DNA of 64,000 bases from Firm-13 sp037143795 (GCA_037143795.1 JBAWXZ010000005.1:131758-195757), one strand, 5' to 3'. Positions 33,902 to 42,907 are shown, counted from the stretch's first letter. Made by a program: numbers and translations. The notes: generated from the letters alone by a model not told the origin.

Positions 33902-34132
33902 ATGAAAAGAATAATTGCAATTGAAGGTATGACCTGCGGACATTGCCAGGCAAGAGTAGAAAAAGCCCTTAACTCCGTTGAAGGTGTGAAAGCTAAAGTT
34001 GACTTGAAGAAGAATTCTGCGACTGTCGAGGCCGACGGTACGGTATCGGATGATTTACTTAAAAAAACAGTTGAAGTAGCGGGGTATACCGTCACATCCA
34101 TCGAAGAAAAGAAGGGATTTCTCGGCAGATAA
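33902..34132 (+). CDS. CopZ-like heavy-metal-associated chaperone
   Basis: ATG 33902 has GAGGAAG at good spacing and yields a 76-residue protein, the normal CopZ size. The metal-binding motif is EGMTCGHCQARVEKAL with the GMTCxxC cysteines, and the ferredoxin-like beta-alpha-beta-beta-alpha-beta pattern follows (VEGVKAKVDLKKNSATV). It should carry Cu(I) in the cytoplasm. No copper ATPase or csoR gene is adjacent, so it probably serves pumps elsewhere. A CsoR-like operator precedes it. Confidence 0.9.
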   Translation: MKRIIAIEGMTCGHCQARVEKALNSVEGVKAKVDLKKNSATVEADGTVSDDLLKKTVEVAGYTVTSIEEKKGFLGR

Positions 34133-34160
34133 TATCTGATCCGGGACGGAAATCAATTGA

Positions 34161-35042
34161 ATGGATAAAATAAGGTCCGTAAATATTGCCTATTTTACAG
34201 GAACAGGCGGTACGCGCAAAGCGGCAGTGTATTTTGCTGAGTCGTGCAGGAACAGAGGCCTTTCCGTCGAAGTTATTCAGATTCGGGCAGGATCCCGGAT
34301 GCCCGCAAAGGCTGATCTGCTGGTTCTTTTTTACGCTGTTTATGCCTTCAGTTCACCGGGGCCTGTTTATCCGTGGATCGCCTCTCTTCCTGACGGCGAA
34401 GGTGCGCCGGCAGCGGTTGTCTCCGTATCCGGAGGAGGAGAGGAATCCCCCAACACTGCCTGCCGTACAGGTGCGATCCGCCGCCTGCAGCGCAAGGGGT
34501 ATTCTGTTCATTATGAAGACATGCTGATCATGCCCTCAAATGCAATTGCCGCTACAGAGGAGGCAATATCAATTGAACTAATGCGAATCCTTCCATCAAA
34601 GGTTGATGCGATTGCGGAGCATATCTTTGCAGGCCAAATACGCCGGACGAAGCCGGCGTTTTTTGACCGTGCATTTTCAGTGGGTGGTCGTATGGAAATA
34701 TATGGTGCCCGCCTTTTCGGAAGACATATCCGTGCTGCAGAAAGCTGTAATGGCTGTGAGTGGTGTGCCAAAGGATGCCCGACAGGAAATATTATGATGA
34801 AGGAAGGCCGCCCGGTCTTTGGCAAAAAATGCATACTTTGTACGCGCTGTATGTATGGCTGCCCGCAAAAATCATTATCGCCGGCATTTTTCAAGTCATT
34901 CCTCTTAAAGGATGGATTCAGCATCCCTGAACTTGAAAAAAAGCTTGCGGTTACGCCGCCCGTGTCAGTTTCGGAACTGCCTGTGAGCGGTCTTTCAAAA
35001 GCAATTGAGGATTATTTGAAAAACATCAGAAGCGAAATCTGA
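34161..35042 (+). CDS. EFR1-type flavodoxin-ferredoxin fusion
   Basis: The 293-residue protein begins with a flavodoxin-like domain (NIAYFTGTGGTRKAA binds FMN phosphate) and ends with two 4Fe-4S motifs, CNGCEWCAKGCPTG and CILCTRCMYGCPQK. This is the EFR1 arrangement common in anaerobic Clostridia, an electron carrier linking low-potential donors and flavin. The electron partner is unknown. It lies 28 bases after the copZ-like gene, possibly in the same transcript. Confidence 0.92.
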   Translation: MDKIRSVNIAYFTGTGGTRKAAVYFAESCRNRGLSVEVIQIRAGSRMPAKADLLVLFYAVYAFSSPGPVYPWIASLPDGEGAPAAVVSVSGGGEESPNTACRTGAIRRLQRKGYSVHYEDMLIMPSNAIAATEEAISIELMRILPSKVDAIAEHIFAGQIRRTKPAFFDRAFSVGGRMEIYGARLFGRHIRAAESCNGCEWCAKGCPTGNIMMKEGRPVFGKKCILCTRCMYGCPQKSLSPAFFKSFLLKDGFSIPELEKKLAVTPPVSVSELPVSGLSKAIEDYLKNIRSEI

Positions 35043-35090
35043 ATCAGGTCATCAGTACGGATCAGATGGCTCGGAAGTGACATGACTCTG

Positions 35091-35819
35091 TCAGGGATTC
35101 GGATCTGTCCAAAGAAGATCGTTCTGAATTGTATTGCTGGTTTTTGCAGTGATGCGTTTCTTGATTTCTTCAGCAGTGATTTCAAGGTGCCGGCGCATAA
35201 ACAGTGATGCCAGTTGTGCGTCGCCTTCCTTAATATATTTCAAAATCAAAGGGTGGTATTCAAGTGCAATATGCGGTCCCAGAAACTGGTACAGGTATTG
35301 CTGGTGCTTAATAAGATAGTCGGCGACAAAATTATTGATTTTCAAAATGAAAGGGTTTTTTGTGCCTTCTGCAATTATGCGGTGAAATTCAAAATCGTAA
35401 AGGAAAAATTTTTCGGGATCGTTGATAGATTCGAGCATTTTTTGATAGCAACGGTCTAAATCGGCAATATCTTCAGCGGTTGCACTTTCCAGAAAATATA
35501 CTACATTGGATGAATCAAACTGGATGCGGAAACGGATAATATTATATAAGTCACTGTCAGTCAGCGTATATGTCGGCACGGTTAATAAGGCTATCAGATT
35601 GGTATCCAGGACATATGTGCCGGAACCCTGAACCTTACGGACTACGGATAGTGTAACAAGTTTGTCAATTGCCTGCCGGACGGCAACGCGGCTGATGCCC
35701 AAATCCTGCGACAGTTTTTGCTCTGTCCAGATTCGGTCATTTGGTTTCCATTCTTTGCTCCTGATTTTTTCACATATGAAATCGTAAACGATTTTTGTGG
35801 CGTTATTTTGATAAGCCAT
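35091..35819 (-). CDS. GntR family (FCD-type) regulator
   Basis: ATG 35819 with AGGTGG upstream gives 242 residues; the longer frame to 35885 lacks an SD. The winged helix-turn-helix is WTEQKLSQDLGISRVAVRQAIDKL with wing VRKVQGSGTYV, followed by an FCD ligand-binding domain whose Asp and His residues (YDFEFHRIIAEGT, MRRHLEI) form the usual metal site. It is the last gene of the leftward catabolic operon and probably controls the bidirectional region near 39 kb, where a TGTAC/GTACA repeat lies. Ligand is likely a sugar acid. Confidence 0.9.
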   Translation of the reverse strand: MAYQNNATKIVYDFICEKIRSKEWKPNDRIWTEQKLSQDLGISRVAVRQAIDKLVTLSVVRKVQGSGTYVLDTNLIALLTVPTYTLTDSDLYNIIRFRIQFDSSNVVYFLESATAEDIADLDRCYQKMLESINDPEKFFLYDFEFHRIIAEGTKNPFILKINNFVADYLIKHQQYLYQFLGPHIALEYHPLILKYIKEGDAQLASLFMRRHLEITAEEIKKRITAKTSNTIQNDLLWTDPNP

Positions 35820-35983
35820 AAAGATACCACCTGTACTTTTCTTTTTGTAATATGAATCCGAAAAAGCGGTCTTAATAGAAAACACAAATCAATGCAAAGA
35901 ACATCGAATTTTTTATTATTATAGCACAAAGAGATGAATGCTATTATGCCGCAGCCGGATTCCCGGCGATATCGGGAACAGGA

Positions 35984-36619
35984 TTAAAATTCAATAGCCA
36001 GCGCCCTGACCGGAAATCCGTCTGCCTCGGCAAGAGGGATAGGTGCGGCGCTGAAGAAAACGATATCGGAGGGCAGTGACGACAGATTGGTCAGAGATTC
36101 TATAATAGCAGTGCCGTTGGACAGGAATGTTTTATGGACTTCAATATACTTTTCCGGATTCAGGGACGGAGCCTCAACACCGATCAATTCAAGGCCCAGT
36201 GATACGAGCCAGTCAGCCAGCTCTTCTGTGATGATGGGGTAATCCGTATAGAATTCAGGTTCTCCTGCATAATTAGACCAGTTGGTGTGAAGCAGGAGCT
36301 TTTTGTACTTCCGGATTCTGTCTTCGTATGGCAGTAAGTCTGACACGTCAATTTTGTCAAAAGCCTGTTTCTGCGTGCAGTCAGCAACAACAGTATACCC
36401 AATATACTTTTCCAGGGGTACTGCGTCCAGACAGCTGCCCTCCTCTAAAAAATGGCGCGGCGCGTCGGTATGCGTTCCTGCGTGGCTGTTGATTGAAGCA
36501 ATCCCGAGATTGTAATGGTCCTTTTCGATGGTGTGCGACAGATTGTAATCCATTTCCGGCGTACCCGGAAAAACGGAACCGTGAACTGACAGCCGAAGTG
36601 TCAAATCATAAATCTTCAT
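35984..36619 (-). CDS. cyclase family (kynurenine formamidase-like) metal-dependent hydrolase
   Basis: The 211-residue protein has the family's zinc motif HAGTHTDAPRHF (residues about 46-57) and later conserved segments such as LLLHTNWSNYAG and GVEAPSLN. KynB-like cyclases hydrolyse amides, lactones or related bonds. In this operon a role as a lactonase for a sugar lactone is plausible, but this is inference. It is 16 bases downstream of the aldolase gene and 164 bases before the GntR gene, all leftward. Confidence 0.87.
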   Translation of the reverse strand: MKIYDLTLRLSVHGSVFPGTPEMDYNLSHTIEKDHYNLGIASINSHAGTHTDAPRHFLEEGSCLDAVPLEKYIGYTVVADCTQKQAFDKIDVSDLLPYEDRIRKYKKLLLHTNWSNYAGEPEFYTDYPIITEELADWLVSLGLELIGVEAPSLNPEKYIEVHKTFLSNGTAIIESLTNLSSLPSDIVFFSAAPIPLAEADGFPVRALAIEF

Positions 36620-36635
36620 GTGTAGGATCCTCCTG

Positions 36636-37292
36636 TTATATCAGCTTGCTGCAGAATTCTCTTGCCCGTCTGGTTATTTCTTCGAATTTCCCGCTTCCGG
36701 TCAGTTTTGCACTTACCAGATTACCACCGATGCCGACGCATTTTACACCGGCAGCTAAAAATTCGCACATATTGTCGACGGTCACTCCGCCGACTGCGGC
36801 CATCGGGATATGTGACAGGGGCGCGAAAACCGATTTTATATAACCTGCGCCTAAATCACCGGCAGGAAAAACTTTCACGATGTCAGCTCCCATATTACGC
36901 GCAGCAACTATTTCGGTTGGCGAAAAAGCGCCTGGCATCGAGATTTTCCCGAGCTTTTTTGTGCGTAAAATGACTGATTCATCCGTGTTTGGTGAAATAA
37001 TATATTCTGCACCGGCACGGACTGCGTCTTCGACGGACTTGACATCCAGGACTGTACCGGCGCCAAGATTGATTCTGCTGCCAAATTTAGCTGAAACAAT
37101 CTGCAGGTTCTGCAGTGTAGTATTGTAGCCTTCATCACAACTGTAATCGAACGTTATTTCCACATTCCGGATGCCGCCCGCAAGAAGTGATTCCATTGTG
37201 TCGGCAATGTGTTCGGTCCGGACACCCCGGACAATGGCGATTATTTTATCAGATAGAATTGAATCGTAGACTTCCTTGTTCATATAAATCAC
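36636..37292 (-). CDS. KDPG/KDPGal (2-keto-3-deoxy-6-phospho sugar acid) aldolase
   Basis: The 218-residue protein is a class I aldolase of the KDPG family. Lys140 in ADIVKVFPAG should form the Schiff base and Glu45 in NVEITF is the usual acid/base residue; GAGTVLDVKSVEDA and GGVTVDN are phosphate-site segments. It would cleave KDPG or KDPGal to pyruvate and glyceraldehyde 3-phosphate, matching the DgoK- and KdgK-like kinases of this island. It starts at GTG 37292 directly after the RraA stop, or at ATG 37283. Confidence 0.92.
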   Translation of the reverse strand: MIYMNKEVYDSILSDKIIAIVRGVRTEHIADTMESLLAGGIRNVEITFDYSCDEGYNTTLQNLQIVSAKFGSRINLGAGTVLDVKSVEDAVRAGAEYIISPNTDESVILRTKKLGKISMPGAFSPTEIVAARNMGADIVKVFPAGDLGAGYIKSVFAPLSHIPMAAVGGVTVDNMCEFLAAGVKCVGIGGNLVSAKLTGSGKFEEITRRAREFCSKLI

Positions 37293-37970
37293 CTATATCC
37301 TTCCGAATTTAGCCAGCAGCTGTTCAAATGTCGCTCCGTTCAAAATTTCCTTTCGGGATGCTATTTCCAGGTCGGCCTGCCTGCGTGCTTTTATATAGAC
37401 ACTCTCGAGATCAGCATATGGGACGACAGAAACGCCGATTTCGTCGGCAATAATCAAGTCCCCCGGGTTTACAATAATTCCGCCGCAAACTATGGGAGTA
37501 TTGATTTCGATTGGCTCTTTTCTGCCGGAAGTGGCAGTATGGGCTGCCCGCGGTCCGGATACTTTGGCAGTGACCGGGAATCCGAGCATCCTTGCTTCGT
37601 CCGTATCACGGCAGCTGCCATCAATTACAGCGCCTGCAATGCCGCCGTTTCGCGCAAGTCCCGACATCAGTCCTCCCCAGATGGATGTTTCCATCTCGCC
37701 GAATGCATCGATTACGATGACGTCGCCAGGTTTTGCAACATTGAAAACTTCGAGGCAGTCAACAATATCGCCGGCTGTCAGCTTTACAGTTATGGCAGGT
37801 CCGATTATAACTTTGTCGGCTGCCTTGGGCTTCATGTAAGTGCGCATTGTGTTATCGCGTTCCATCGAATCACTGATAACGCAGGATAATGATAAGACGT
37901 CCGACATATCCCGGAACGGCTTGATTTTGGCTTCGTCGATTTCTGGTCTGGGTTCGATAATTTTTTTCAT
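37293..37970 (-). CDS. RraA-like protein (HMG/CHA aldolase family)
   Basis: The 225-residue protein has the RraA/HMG-aldolase core: VKLTAGDIVDCLEVFNVAKPGDVIVID, WGGLMSGLARNGGIAGAVIDG, the metal-binding RD in SCRDTDEARMLGFPV, and the terminal ADEIGVSVVP. Relatives are metal-dependent aldolases or decarboxylases of 2-keto acids (4-hydroxy-4-methyl-2-oxoglutarate aldolase, oxaloacetate decarboxylase), not RNase E inhibitors in this context. It is cotranscribed with the dehydrogenase and the aldolase, so it may give a second cleavage or decarboxylation step. Confidence 0.88.
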   Translation of the reverse strand: MKKIIEPRPEIDEAKIKPFRDMSDVLSLSCVISDSMERDNTMRTYMKPKAADKVIIGPAITVKLTAGDIVDCLEVFNVAKPGDVIVIDAFGEMETSIWGGLMSGLARNGGIAGAVIDGSCRDTDEARMLGFPVTAKVSGPRAAHTATSGRKEPIEINTPIVCGGIIVNPGDLIIADEIGVSVVPYADLESVYIKARRQADLEIASRKEILNGATFEQLLAKFGRI

Positions 37971-37988
37971 TGATTTGCTCCTTATATC

Positions 37989-38978
37989 CTATATCGATCT
38001 CGGTCTGACGATGTCAGCCGGCTTTTGGCCGAGTAAAACGGCTTTTACATTGTTCGATGCAACGTGACGGCATTCCTCCAGGGATTGCTTGCTGCAATAT
38101 GCTGTGTGCGGAGTGAAAAAACAATTATCCAGGGAAAACAGCGGATTGTTGTCGGGACTCCAGTTTTTGGATTTCATCGGCTCTTCTTCAGGATCGTCAA
38201 GGGCTGCGGCTACAATCCATCCTTCTTTCAAAGCTGTGTATAAAGCTTTGTTATCGATGCATTTCCCTCTCGAGACGCCGACAAGGTAGGATTCATTGTT
38301 CATAAGCTTCAACATTTCTGCGTTCACGATGTGATGTGTTTCTGCCGTATAAGGACAAAGCACGCAAACTACATTTGAAGTGGCGAACAGTTCCGCGGCT
38401 GTTACTTTAACAACACCGTGGCTTCGCATACAACCTTCTGAGACATATGGATCGGAACTGACGATATCAAATCCAAAGGCATGCAGTTTTCCGGCAAGAT
38501 TCTGTGCAATACGCCCGAACCCGAGCAATCCGAATCGGGCACCTCTGAATCTGGGCAATGGTGCACGCCAATCCTGCCACTGATAACTTCCTTCATGAAT
38601 TTTCTGATTATAAAACGGTAGATTCCGCATCAGCATGAATGCATCGCTTATGGCGTGATCGGCTACCTCATCAAGACAATAGTCCGGCACATTGGTAACG
38701 AGTATCCCATGCTCCTGTGCGGCTGCAACATCAACAATATCGACACCGATACCGTATCGGGCGATTACTTTACAATTCTTCAGTTGATCAATGACATTTC
38801 TGGTTATACGGGCGTATTGCTGAAGGATCGCGTCCGCGTCGGCGGCAAGTTCCCCGAGATTTTCCCCTGAATTGCAGCTTAGTCCGATTACCTCGGCCCC
38901 TATTGGTTCAAGGATACTTTTTTCAATTGATAAGTCAGGATAGTCAAAATCACTGACATATACTTTGAATTTCGACAT
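37989..38978 (-). CDS. CtBP-like D-2-hydroxyacid dehydrogenase
   Basis: The 329-residue protein has the split D-hydroxyacid dehydrogenase fold: N-terminal VYVSDFDYPDLSIEK, NAD loop FGLLGFGRIAQNLA, catalytic Arg in LVGVSRGKCID, Glu in DDPEEEP and His in FFTPHTAYCSK. It should interconvert a 2-keto acid and a D-2-hydroxy acid with NAD(H), oxidising a sugar acid or reducing a pathway product. It is the first gene of the leftward operon, close to the promoter at 39032-39060. Confidence 0.92.
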   Translation of the reverse strand: MSKFKVYVSDFDYPDLSIEKSILEPIGAEVIGLSCNSGENLGELAADADAILQQYARITRNVIDQLKNCKVIARYGIGVDIVDVAAAQEHGILVTNVPDYCLDEVADHAISDAFMLMRNLPFYNQKIHEGSYQWQDWRAPLPRFRGARFGLLGFGRIAQNLAGKLHAFGFDIVSSDPYVSEGCMRSHGVVKVTAAELFATSNVVCVLCPYTAETHHIVNAEMLKLMNNESYLVGVSRGKCIDNKALYTALKEGWIVAAALDDPEEEPMKSKNWSPDNNPLFSLDNCFFTPHTAYCSKQSLEECRHVASNNVKAVLLGQKPADIVRPRSI

Positions 38979-39031
38979 ACTATTTACCTCTTTTCTGTTT
39001 TGTGCTCCTGATATCCTAATTTGTATTATGA

Positions 39032-39060
39032 ATTTTAACCTCTGGAACGATAGGTGTCAA
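39032..39060 (-). promoter_or_regulatory. promoter of the leftward dehydrogenase-rraA-eda-cyclase-gntR operon
   Basis: Read leftward, TTGACA (39060-39055) and TAAAAT (39037-39032) have 17-base spacing and near-consensus sequence. The leader to the ATG is about 50 bases. Confidence 0.75.
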
Positions 39061-39064
39061 TGGG

Positions 39065-39085
39065 TTTGTACAAAAAGTACACAAA
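39065..39085. promoter_or_regulatory. TTTGTAC/GTACACAAA inverted repeat, candidate GntR operator
   Basis: TGTAC-AAAAA-GTACA (39067-39081) lies seven bases upstream of the leftward -35. A GTAC core is typical of FCD-type GntR sites. A further GTGTACAA is at 39182-39189. The rest of the 404-base gap (38979-39382) is AT-rich and holds no gene. Confidence 0.5.
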
Positions 39086-39274
39086 TTATCAAATATTTAA
39101 GAAAAATGCAGCAAATAGCATAAAATATTTTGCTAATAGGTAAGATGAATGGTGGATGAATTTAAGATGAATATATGCAAAGTGTACAATAAAAACAAAT
39201 ATTGTTATGCATTTTGACTGCACCTTTGGTTATATTTAACGAATATTTTGTCCTTTATTTGTTCCATATGTCAA

Positions 39275-39303
39275 TTGATAAGACAACTTGCGGGGCATAC
39301 AAT
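39275..39303 (+). promoter_or_regulatory. promoter of the dgoK-ABC importer operon
   Basis: TTGATA (39275-39280) and TACAAT (39298-39303) are spaced by 17 bases. The 73-base leader can form TTCGT-AAGC-ACGAA and GCGGTTGT/ACAAACCGC hairpins just before the GAGGAGA SD. Confidence 0.7.
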
Positions 39304-39382
39304 CGTTTCGTAAGCACGAATGCCTTTCGTATATAGGAAAGTGCGGTTGTTTTGGAATAATACAAACCGCTGAGGAGACATA

Positions 39383-40381
39383 ATGTTTGTTGCAACAATT
39401 GATACGGGAACAACGAATACCAGGGTAACCATTTGGAAAGATGCAAGCCCTGAATACACGGCGCATCGTCCGGCCGGGGTCAGAATGACATCAATTAACC
39501 GAAGTAATAACGCGTTGGTTCAGGCAGTTCGCGAGGCTTTGGCAGAATCCGTTGCAAATGTTGGAATAACCGAGGCGGATCTGAAAGCTATTCTGGCAAG
39601 CGGAATGATTACATCAGATTTAGGTATATTTGAAGTGCCGCATGTTGTTGCGCCTGTATCAGAAGCAGACCTTGCCGGACAGATCGTCAAAGCTCTCATT
39701 CCGGAAGTCAGCGAATCATCCCCGATATATTTCATTCCCGGAATAAAAAATCGTGTGAATAATCTCTCCGCAGTAAATTGTGAGGAAATGGACATTATGC
39801 GGGGGGAAGAAACCGAAGCCTTCGGAATAATTGCCAGGGAATCCCTACAGGGTCCGGCAATACTGGTCCTGCCAGGTTCACATACGAAATTTATTTACTT
39901 CAATGCGCATAATCAGATTGAAGGCTGCATGACAACTTTGGCAGGAGAGATGCTGATGCAGCTGACCGAAGCGACTATTCTTACCGACTCGTTAAATGCG
40001 GAGTATGCGGAAGCCATAGATGAAAAATGGATTATCGACGGAGCTGAATCGGCAAAGAAAGTCGGGCTTAACAGGACAGCTTCCCTCATACGCATTCTTG
40101 ACCTGTTTACTGATGCATCACTTAAACAAAGGGCGAATTTCCTGCTTGGAGCTGTTGTTCAGACAGATATCACAGCACTTCTGAACAGCAGTATTTTTCA
40201 TCTGAAGTGTGGAAGCCGCATTCTTGTTTGCTCAAATTCAGTATTTTCTGCAGCCATGTTTCATATTTTGAAGAATACTCCCGTACTTACAGGAAAGATC
40301 ACACAGATCTCACCCGGAGCAGCACAGAATCTTGCGGGATACGGTGCTATTCATCTGGCACAAAAAGCGGGAATTATTTAA
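39383..40381 (+). CDS. dgoK: 2-dehydro-3-deoxygalactonokinase-like kinase
   Basis: The 332-residue protein matches DgoK: ATP-phosphate loop ATIDTGTTNTRVTIW, MRGEETEAFGI, the nucleotide motif LPGSHTKFIYF and C-terminal SPGAAQNLAGYGA. DgoK phosphorylates 2-keto-3-deoxygalactonate to the 6-phosphate, which the aldolase of the divergent operon could cleave. GAGGAGA precedes the ATG. It leads the rightward operon and is followed within 22 bases by the ABC importer ATPase. The real sugar could be another 2-keto-3-deoxy acid. Confidence 0.92.
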   Translation: MFVATIDTGTTNTRVTIWKDASPEYTAHRPAGVRMTSINRSNNALVQAVREALAESVANVGITEADLKAILASGMITSDLGIFEVPHVVAPVSEADLAGQIVKALIPEVSESSPIYFIPGIKNRVNNLSAVNCEEMDIMRGEETEAFGIIARESLQGPAILVLPGSHTKFIYFNAHNQIEGCMTTLAGEMLMQLTEATILTDSLNAEYAEAIDEKWIIDGAESAKKVGLNRTASLIRILDLFTDASLKQRANFLLGAVVQTDITALLNSSIFHLKCGSRILVCSNSVFSAAMFHILKNTPVLTGKITQISPGAAQNLAGYGAIHLAQKAGII

Positions 40382-40403
40382 AGTTTAAAAGGAGGCTTTT
40401 CAA

Positions 40404-41909
40404 TTGGAAGAAGTATTACGTGTTGAAAATATCATAAAAGCCTTTCCCGGTGTACTCGCCGTGAACGATGTCAGTTTTACGCTGAACAGGGGGGAGGTTA
40501 TTGCCCTTCTTGGTGAAAATGGAGCCGGAAAATCGACTCTCACCAAAATAATCTGCGGTGCCCTGAAACCTGATTCCGGCGAGATTTACGTCAACGGTGG
40601 GAAAGTAAGATTTGAATCAGCAAATGACGCCATGAAAAAAGGTATCGGAATGGTCTATCAGGAATTATCCATGGTAGGGAATATGACGGTTGCAGAGAAT
40701 ATTTTCATGAACAGACAGCCAGTCAACCGTCTTGGCAGTATTCGCTGGAATCAGCTTTATCAGGATACGGCACGACTGCTTGCCAAATTTAAAATTGAAA
40801 TTAATCCGAAAACCCTTATGAAGAACCTTTCGGTGGGAACACAGCAGTTGATTGAAATCCTTAAAGCAATTTCCATGAACCCGGGAATAATTATCCTGGA
40901 TGAACCGACCAGCTCCTTGACGGAAACAGAAACGAAATTGATGTTTCAGACAATTCGAATGCTTAAGACGGAAGGTCATTCCTTCATTTATATATCACAT
41001 AAGCTATCTGAGATTTTTCAAATATCGGATCGGGTTATTGTAATGCGGGACGGGTGTTATGTTGGAGGACGTACGACGAGCGATACGGACGAAAACGAAA
41101 TCATCAAAATGATGGTCGGACGGGAAATTACGGATATATACGGACACCCGCAAAGCAAAGTGAACACTGCTGATGAATATAGCTTCGAGGTCAAAGATCT
41201 GTCAGCCGGTAATTTATATCATTCAATTTCCTTTGGTGTTAGAAAAGGTGAAATTCTGGGTGTTTCCGGTCTGATCGGCGCAGGGCGATCCGAACTTGCA
41301 CTAGGTATTATCGGTGCGCATAAACGAGACAGCGGAAAAATCTTTCTTAACACAAGGGAATTGAAAATCAACTCTCCAAAGGATGCTAAAAAGAATAAAA
41401 TCTCATATCTTACGGAAGACCGTAAAAAAATGGGGCTCTATCTGGGATTTTCAATAAAAAATAATATGGCCGCAACTCAATTGGAACGCCTGTCGTCCGG
41501 CTGGCGGCTGAATAATAGTCTGTTAAAGGCACACGCAATAAATGAAAGCAGGAAATATGCAATAGCCACGCCCAGCGTGGAGCAGCTTGTCGGCAAGCTG
41601 TCAGGCGGCAATCAGCAGAAATGCCTGTTGTCCATGTGTCTTGCGGCCGAACCGGATGTTGTCATTTTCGATGAGCCGACCAGGGGTGTTGATGTCGGGG
41701 CAAAATCGGAAATCTATAAAATTATTCGAAACTATGCAGCCCTTGGCAAGTGCGTGATTCTGATTTCTTCAGAACTTCCGGAATTGCTTGGTGTGAGTGA
41801 CAGGATTCTGGTTCTTTATCATGGACGGATTACAGGCGAAGTAAAAAAAGATGCATTTGACGAAGAATTAATTATGCAGTACGCAACGAATACAAAACAG
41901 GCGATATAA
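40404..41909 (+). CDS. RbsA-type sugar ABC transporter ATPase
   Basis: Translation starts at TTG 40404, eight bases after AAAGGAGG. The 501-residue protein has two fused ATPase domains: domain 1 with Walker A LLGENGAGKSTL, signature LSVGTQQ and Walker B IIILDEPTSSL; domain 2 with the usual degenerate GLIGAGRSEL, LSGGNQQKCLLS and VVIFDEPTRGVDVGAK. This is the CUT2 (ribose/galactose/xylose) importer class. It works with the permease at 41920-42894 and the lipoprotein at 44029-45111. A sugar or sugar acid related to the dgoK pathway is the probable cargo. Confidence 0.94.
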   Translation: MEEVLRVENIIKAFPGVLAVNDVSFTLNRGEVIALLGENGAGKSTLTKIICGALKPDSGEIYVNGGKVRFESANDAMKKGIGMVYQELSMVGNMTVAENIFMNRQPVNRLGSIRWNQLYQDTARLLAKFKIEINPKTLMKNLSVGTQQLIEILKAISMNPGIIILDEPTSSLTETETKLMFQTIRMLKTEGHSFIYISHKLSEIFQISDRVIVMRDGCYVGGRTTSDTDENEIIKMMVGREITDIYGHPQSKVNTADEYSFEVKDLSAGNLYHSISFGVRKGEILGVSGLIGAGRSELALGIIGAHKRDSGKIFLNTRELKINSPKDAKKNKISYLTEDRKKMGLYLGFSIKNNMAATQLERLSSGWRLNNSLLKAHAINESRKYAIATPSVEQLVGKLSGGNQQKCLLSMCLAAEPDVVIFDEPTRGVDVGAKSEIYKIIRNYAALGKCVILISSELPELLGVSDRILVLYHGRITGEVKKDAFDEELIMQYATNTKQAI

Positions 41910-41919
41910 GGAGACATAT

Positions 41920-42894
41920 ATGAAAGGTTTCTACAGGCAAATGAAAGTGGCACTGGCCCAGCGGGAGTTGATTTTAACACTGGTTATTCTTGTACTGACA
42001 GGTGTTATTTCGCTGTTTTCAAAGTATTTCCTGACCTCGGCAAACATTCTTTCTATGTTCACTGCACTTACCGTTGAAGGAATTATCGTAATCGGCATGA
42101 CACTGCTCCTGATTATAGGAGGCCTTGATCTTTCGGTGGGTGCGGTTATGGCATTTACCGGAGTATTGACTGCAATGATGATCAAATCCGGCATTCCGAT
42201 TGCATTGTCTATAATATTGGCACTGCTTGCAGCGCTGGTGATCGGAGCAGTAAATGGCCTGCTGATTGCAAAAGCAAAGCTTAATTCATTCATAACGACG
42301 CTTGGCATGATGATGGCGGTAAAGGGCCTGATGCTGGTTCTTTCAAACGGAAAAGCGGTGCCGAATATGCCTGCAGGCTTCAAGATGATCGGTCAAAGCA
42401 GGATTCTCGGATTGCAGCTGCCGATTGTTATCATGATTATACTGGTTGTCGGCATGGATTTATTTGTCAGGAATTCACGTATTATGAGACGCAATTATTA
42501 CGTCGGAAATAATGAACTGTCGGCAAAATTGAATGGTATTAATGTAAATGCAGTTAAAATTGCAACTTATTGCCTTTCTGCCTTTTTTGCAGGAATCGCC
42601 GGTGTTCTGATAACCGCAAGATTCGGATCTGCATCCGTTACTTTAGGCGATAACACAGCTATGAACGTCATTACGGCAGCCATCATCGGCGGCGCCAGCC
42701 TTAACGGCGGCCAGGGCACGATACTCGGTGCATTTTTAGGTGCAACGTTCATGCAGCTGATCTCAACATCCCTTAATATGCTCGGTGTAAATATGTATTG
42801 GCAGAACTTTGCAACCGGCGCCATTCTGATCATTGCGATTTTGATAGATGCAATAAATGAAAGCAGAAAAGCCGGAAAAAAATCAATTTCCTGA
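41920..42894 (+). CDS. RbsC-type sugar ABC transporter permease
   Basis: The 324-residue protein has about nine to ten membrane helices and the CUT2 permease signature around GGLDLSVGAVMAFTGVL and GNNELSAKLNGINVNAVK. AAGGAG precedes the ATG and the gene is ten bases after the ATPase. It forms the membrane channel of the first importer. Its stop lies 13 bases before the dehydrogenase start. Confidence 0.93.
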   Translation: MKGFYRQMKVALAQRELILTLVILVLTGVISLFSKYFLTSANILSMFTALTVEGIIVIGMTLLLIIGGLDLSVGAVMAFTGVLTAMMIKSGIPIALSIILALLAALVIGAVNGLLIAKAKLNSFITTLGMMMAVKGLMLVLSNGKAVPNMPAGFKMIGQSRILGLQLPIVIMIILVVGMDLFVRNSRIMRRNYYVGNNELSAKLNGINVNAVKIATYCLSAFFAGIAGVLITARFGSASVTLGDNTAMNVITAAIIGGASLNGGQGTILGAFLGATFMQLISTSLNMLGVNMYWQNFATGAILIIAILIDAINESRKAGKKSIS

Positions 42895-42907
42895 CAAGGG
42901 GGACAGA

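Noticed and set aside
37293..37970. RraA as a regulator of RNase E
   Set aside because: The metabolic operon and intact SCRD metal motif favour the aldolase/decarboxylase role of the family.
39310..39382. dgoK leader hairpins as a known riboswitch
   Set aside because: The stems are short and match no riboswitch consensus I know; kept only as a structured leader.
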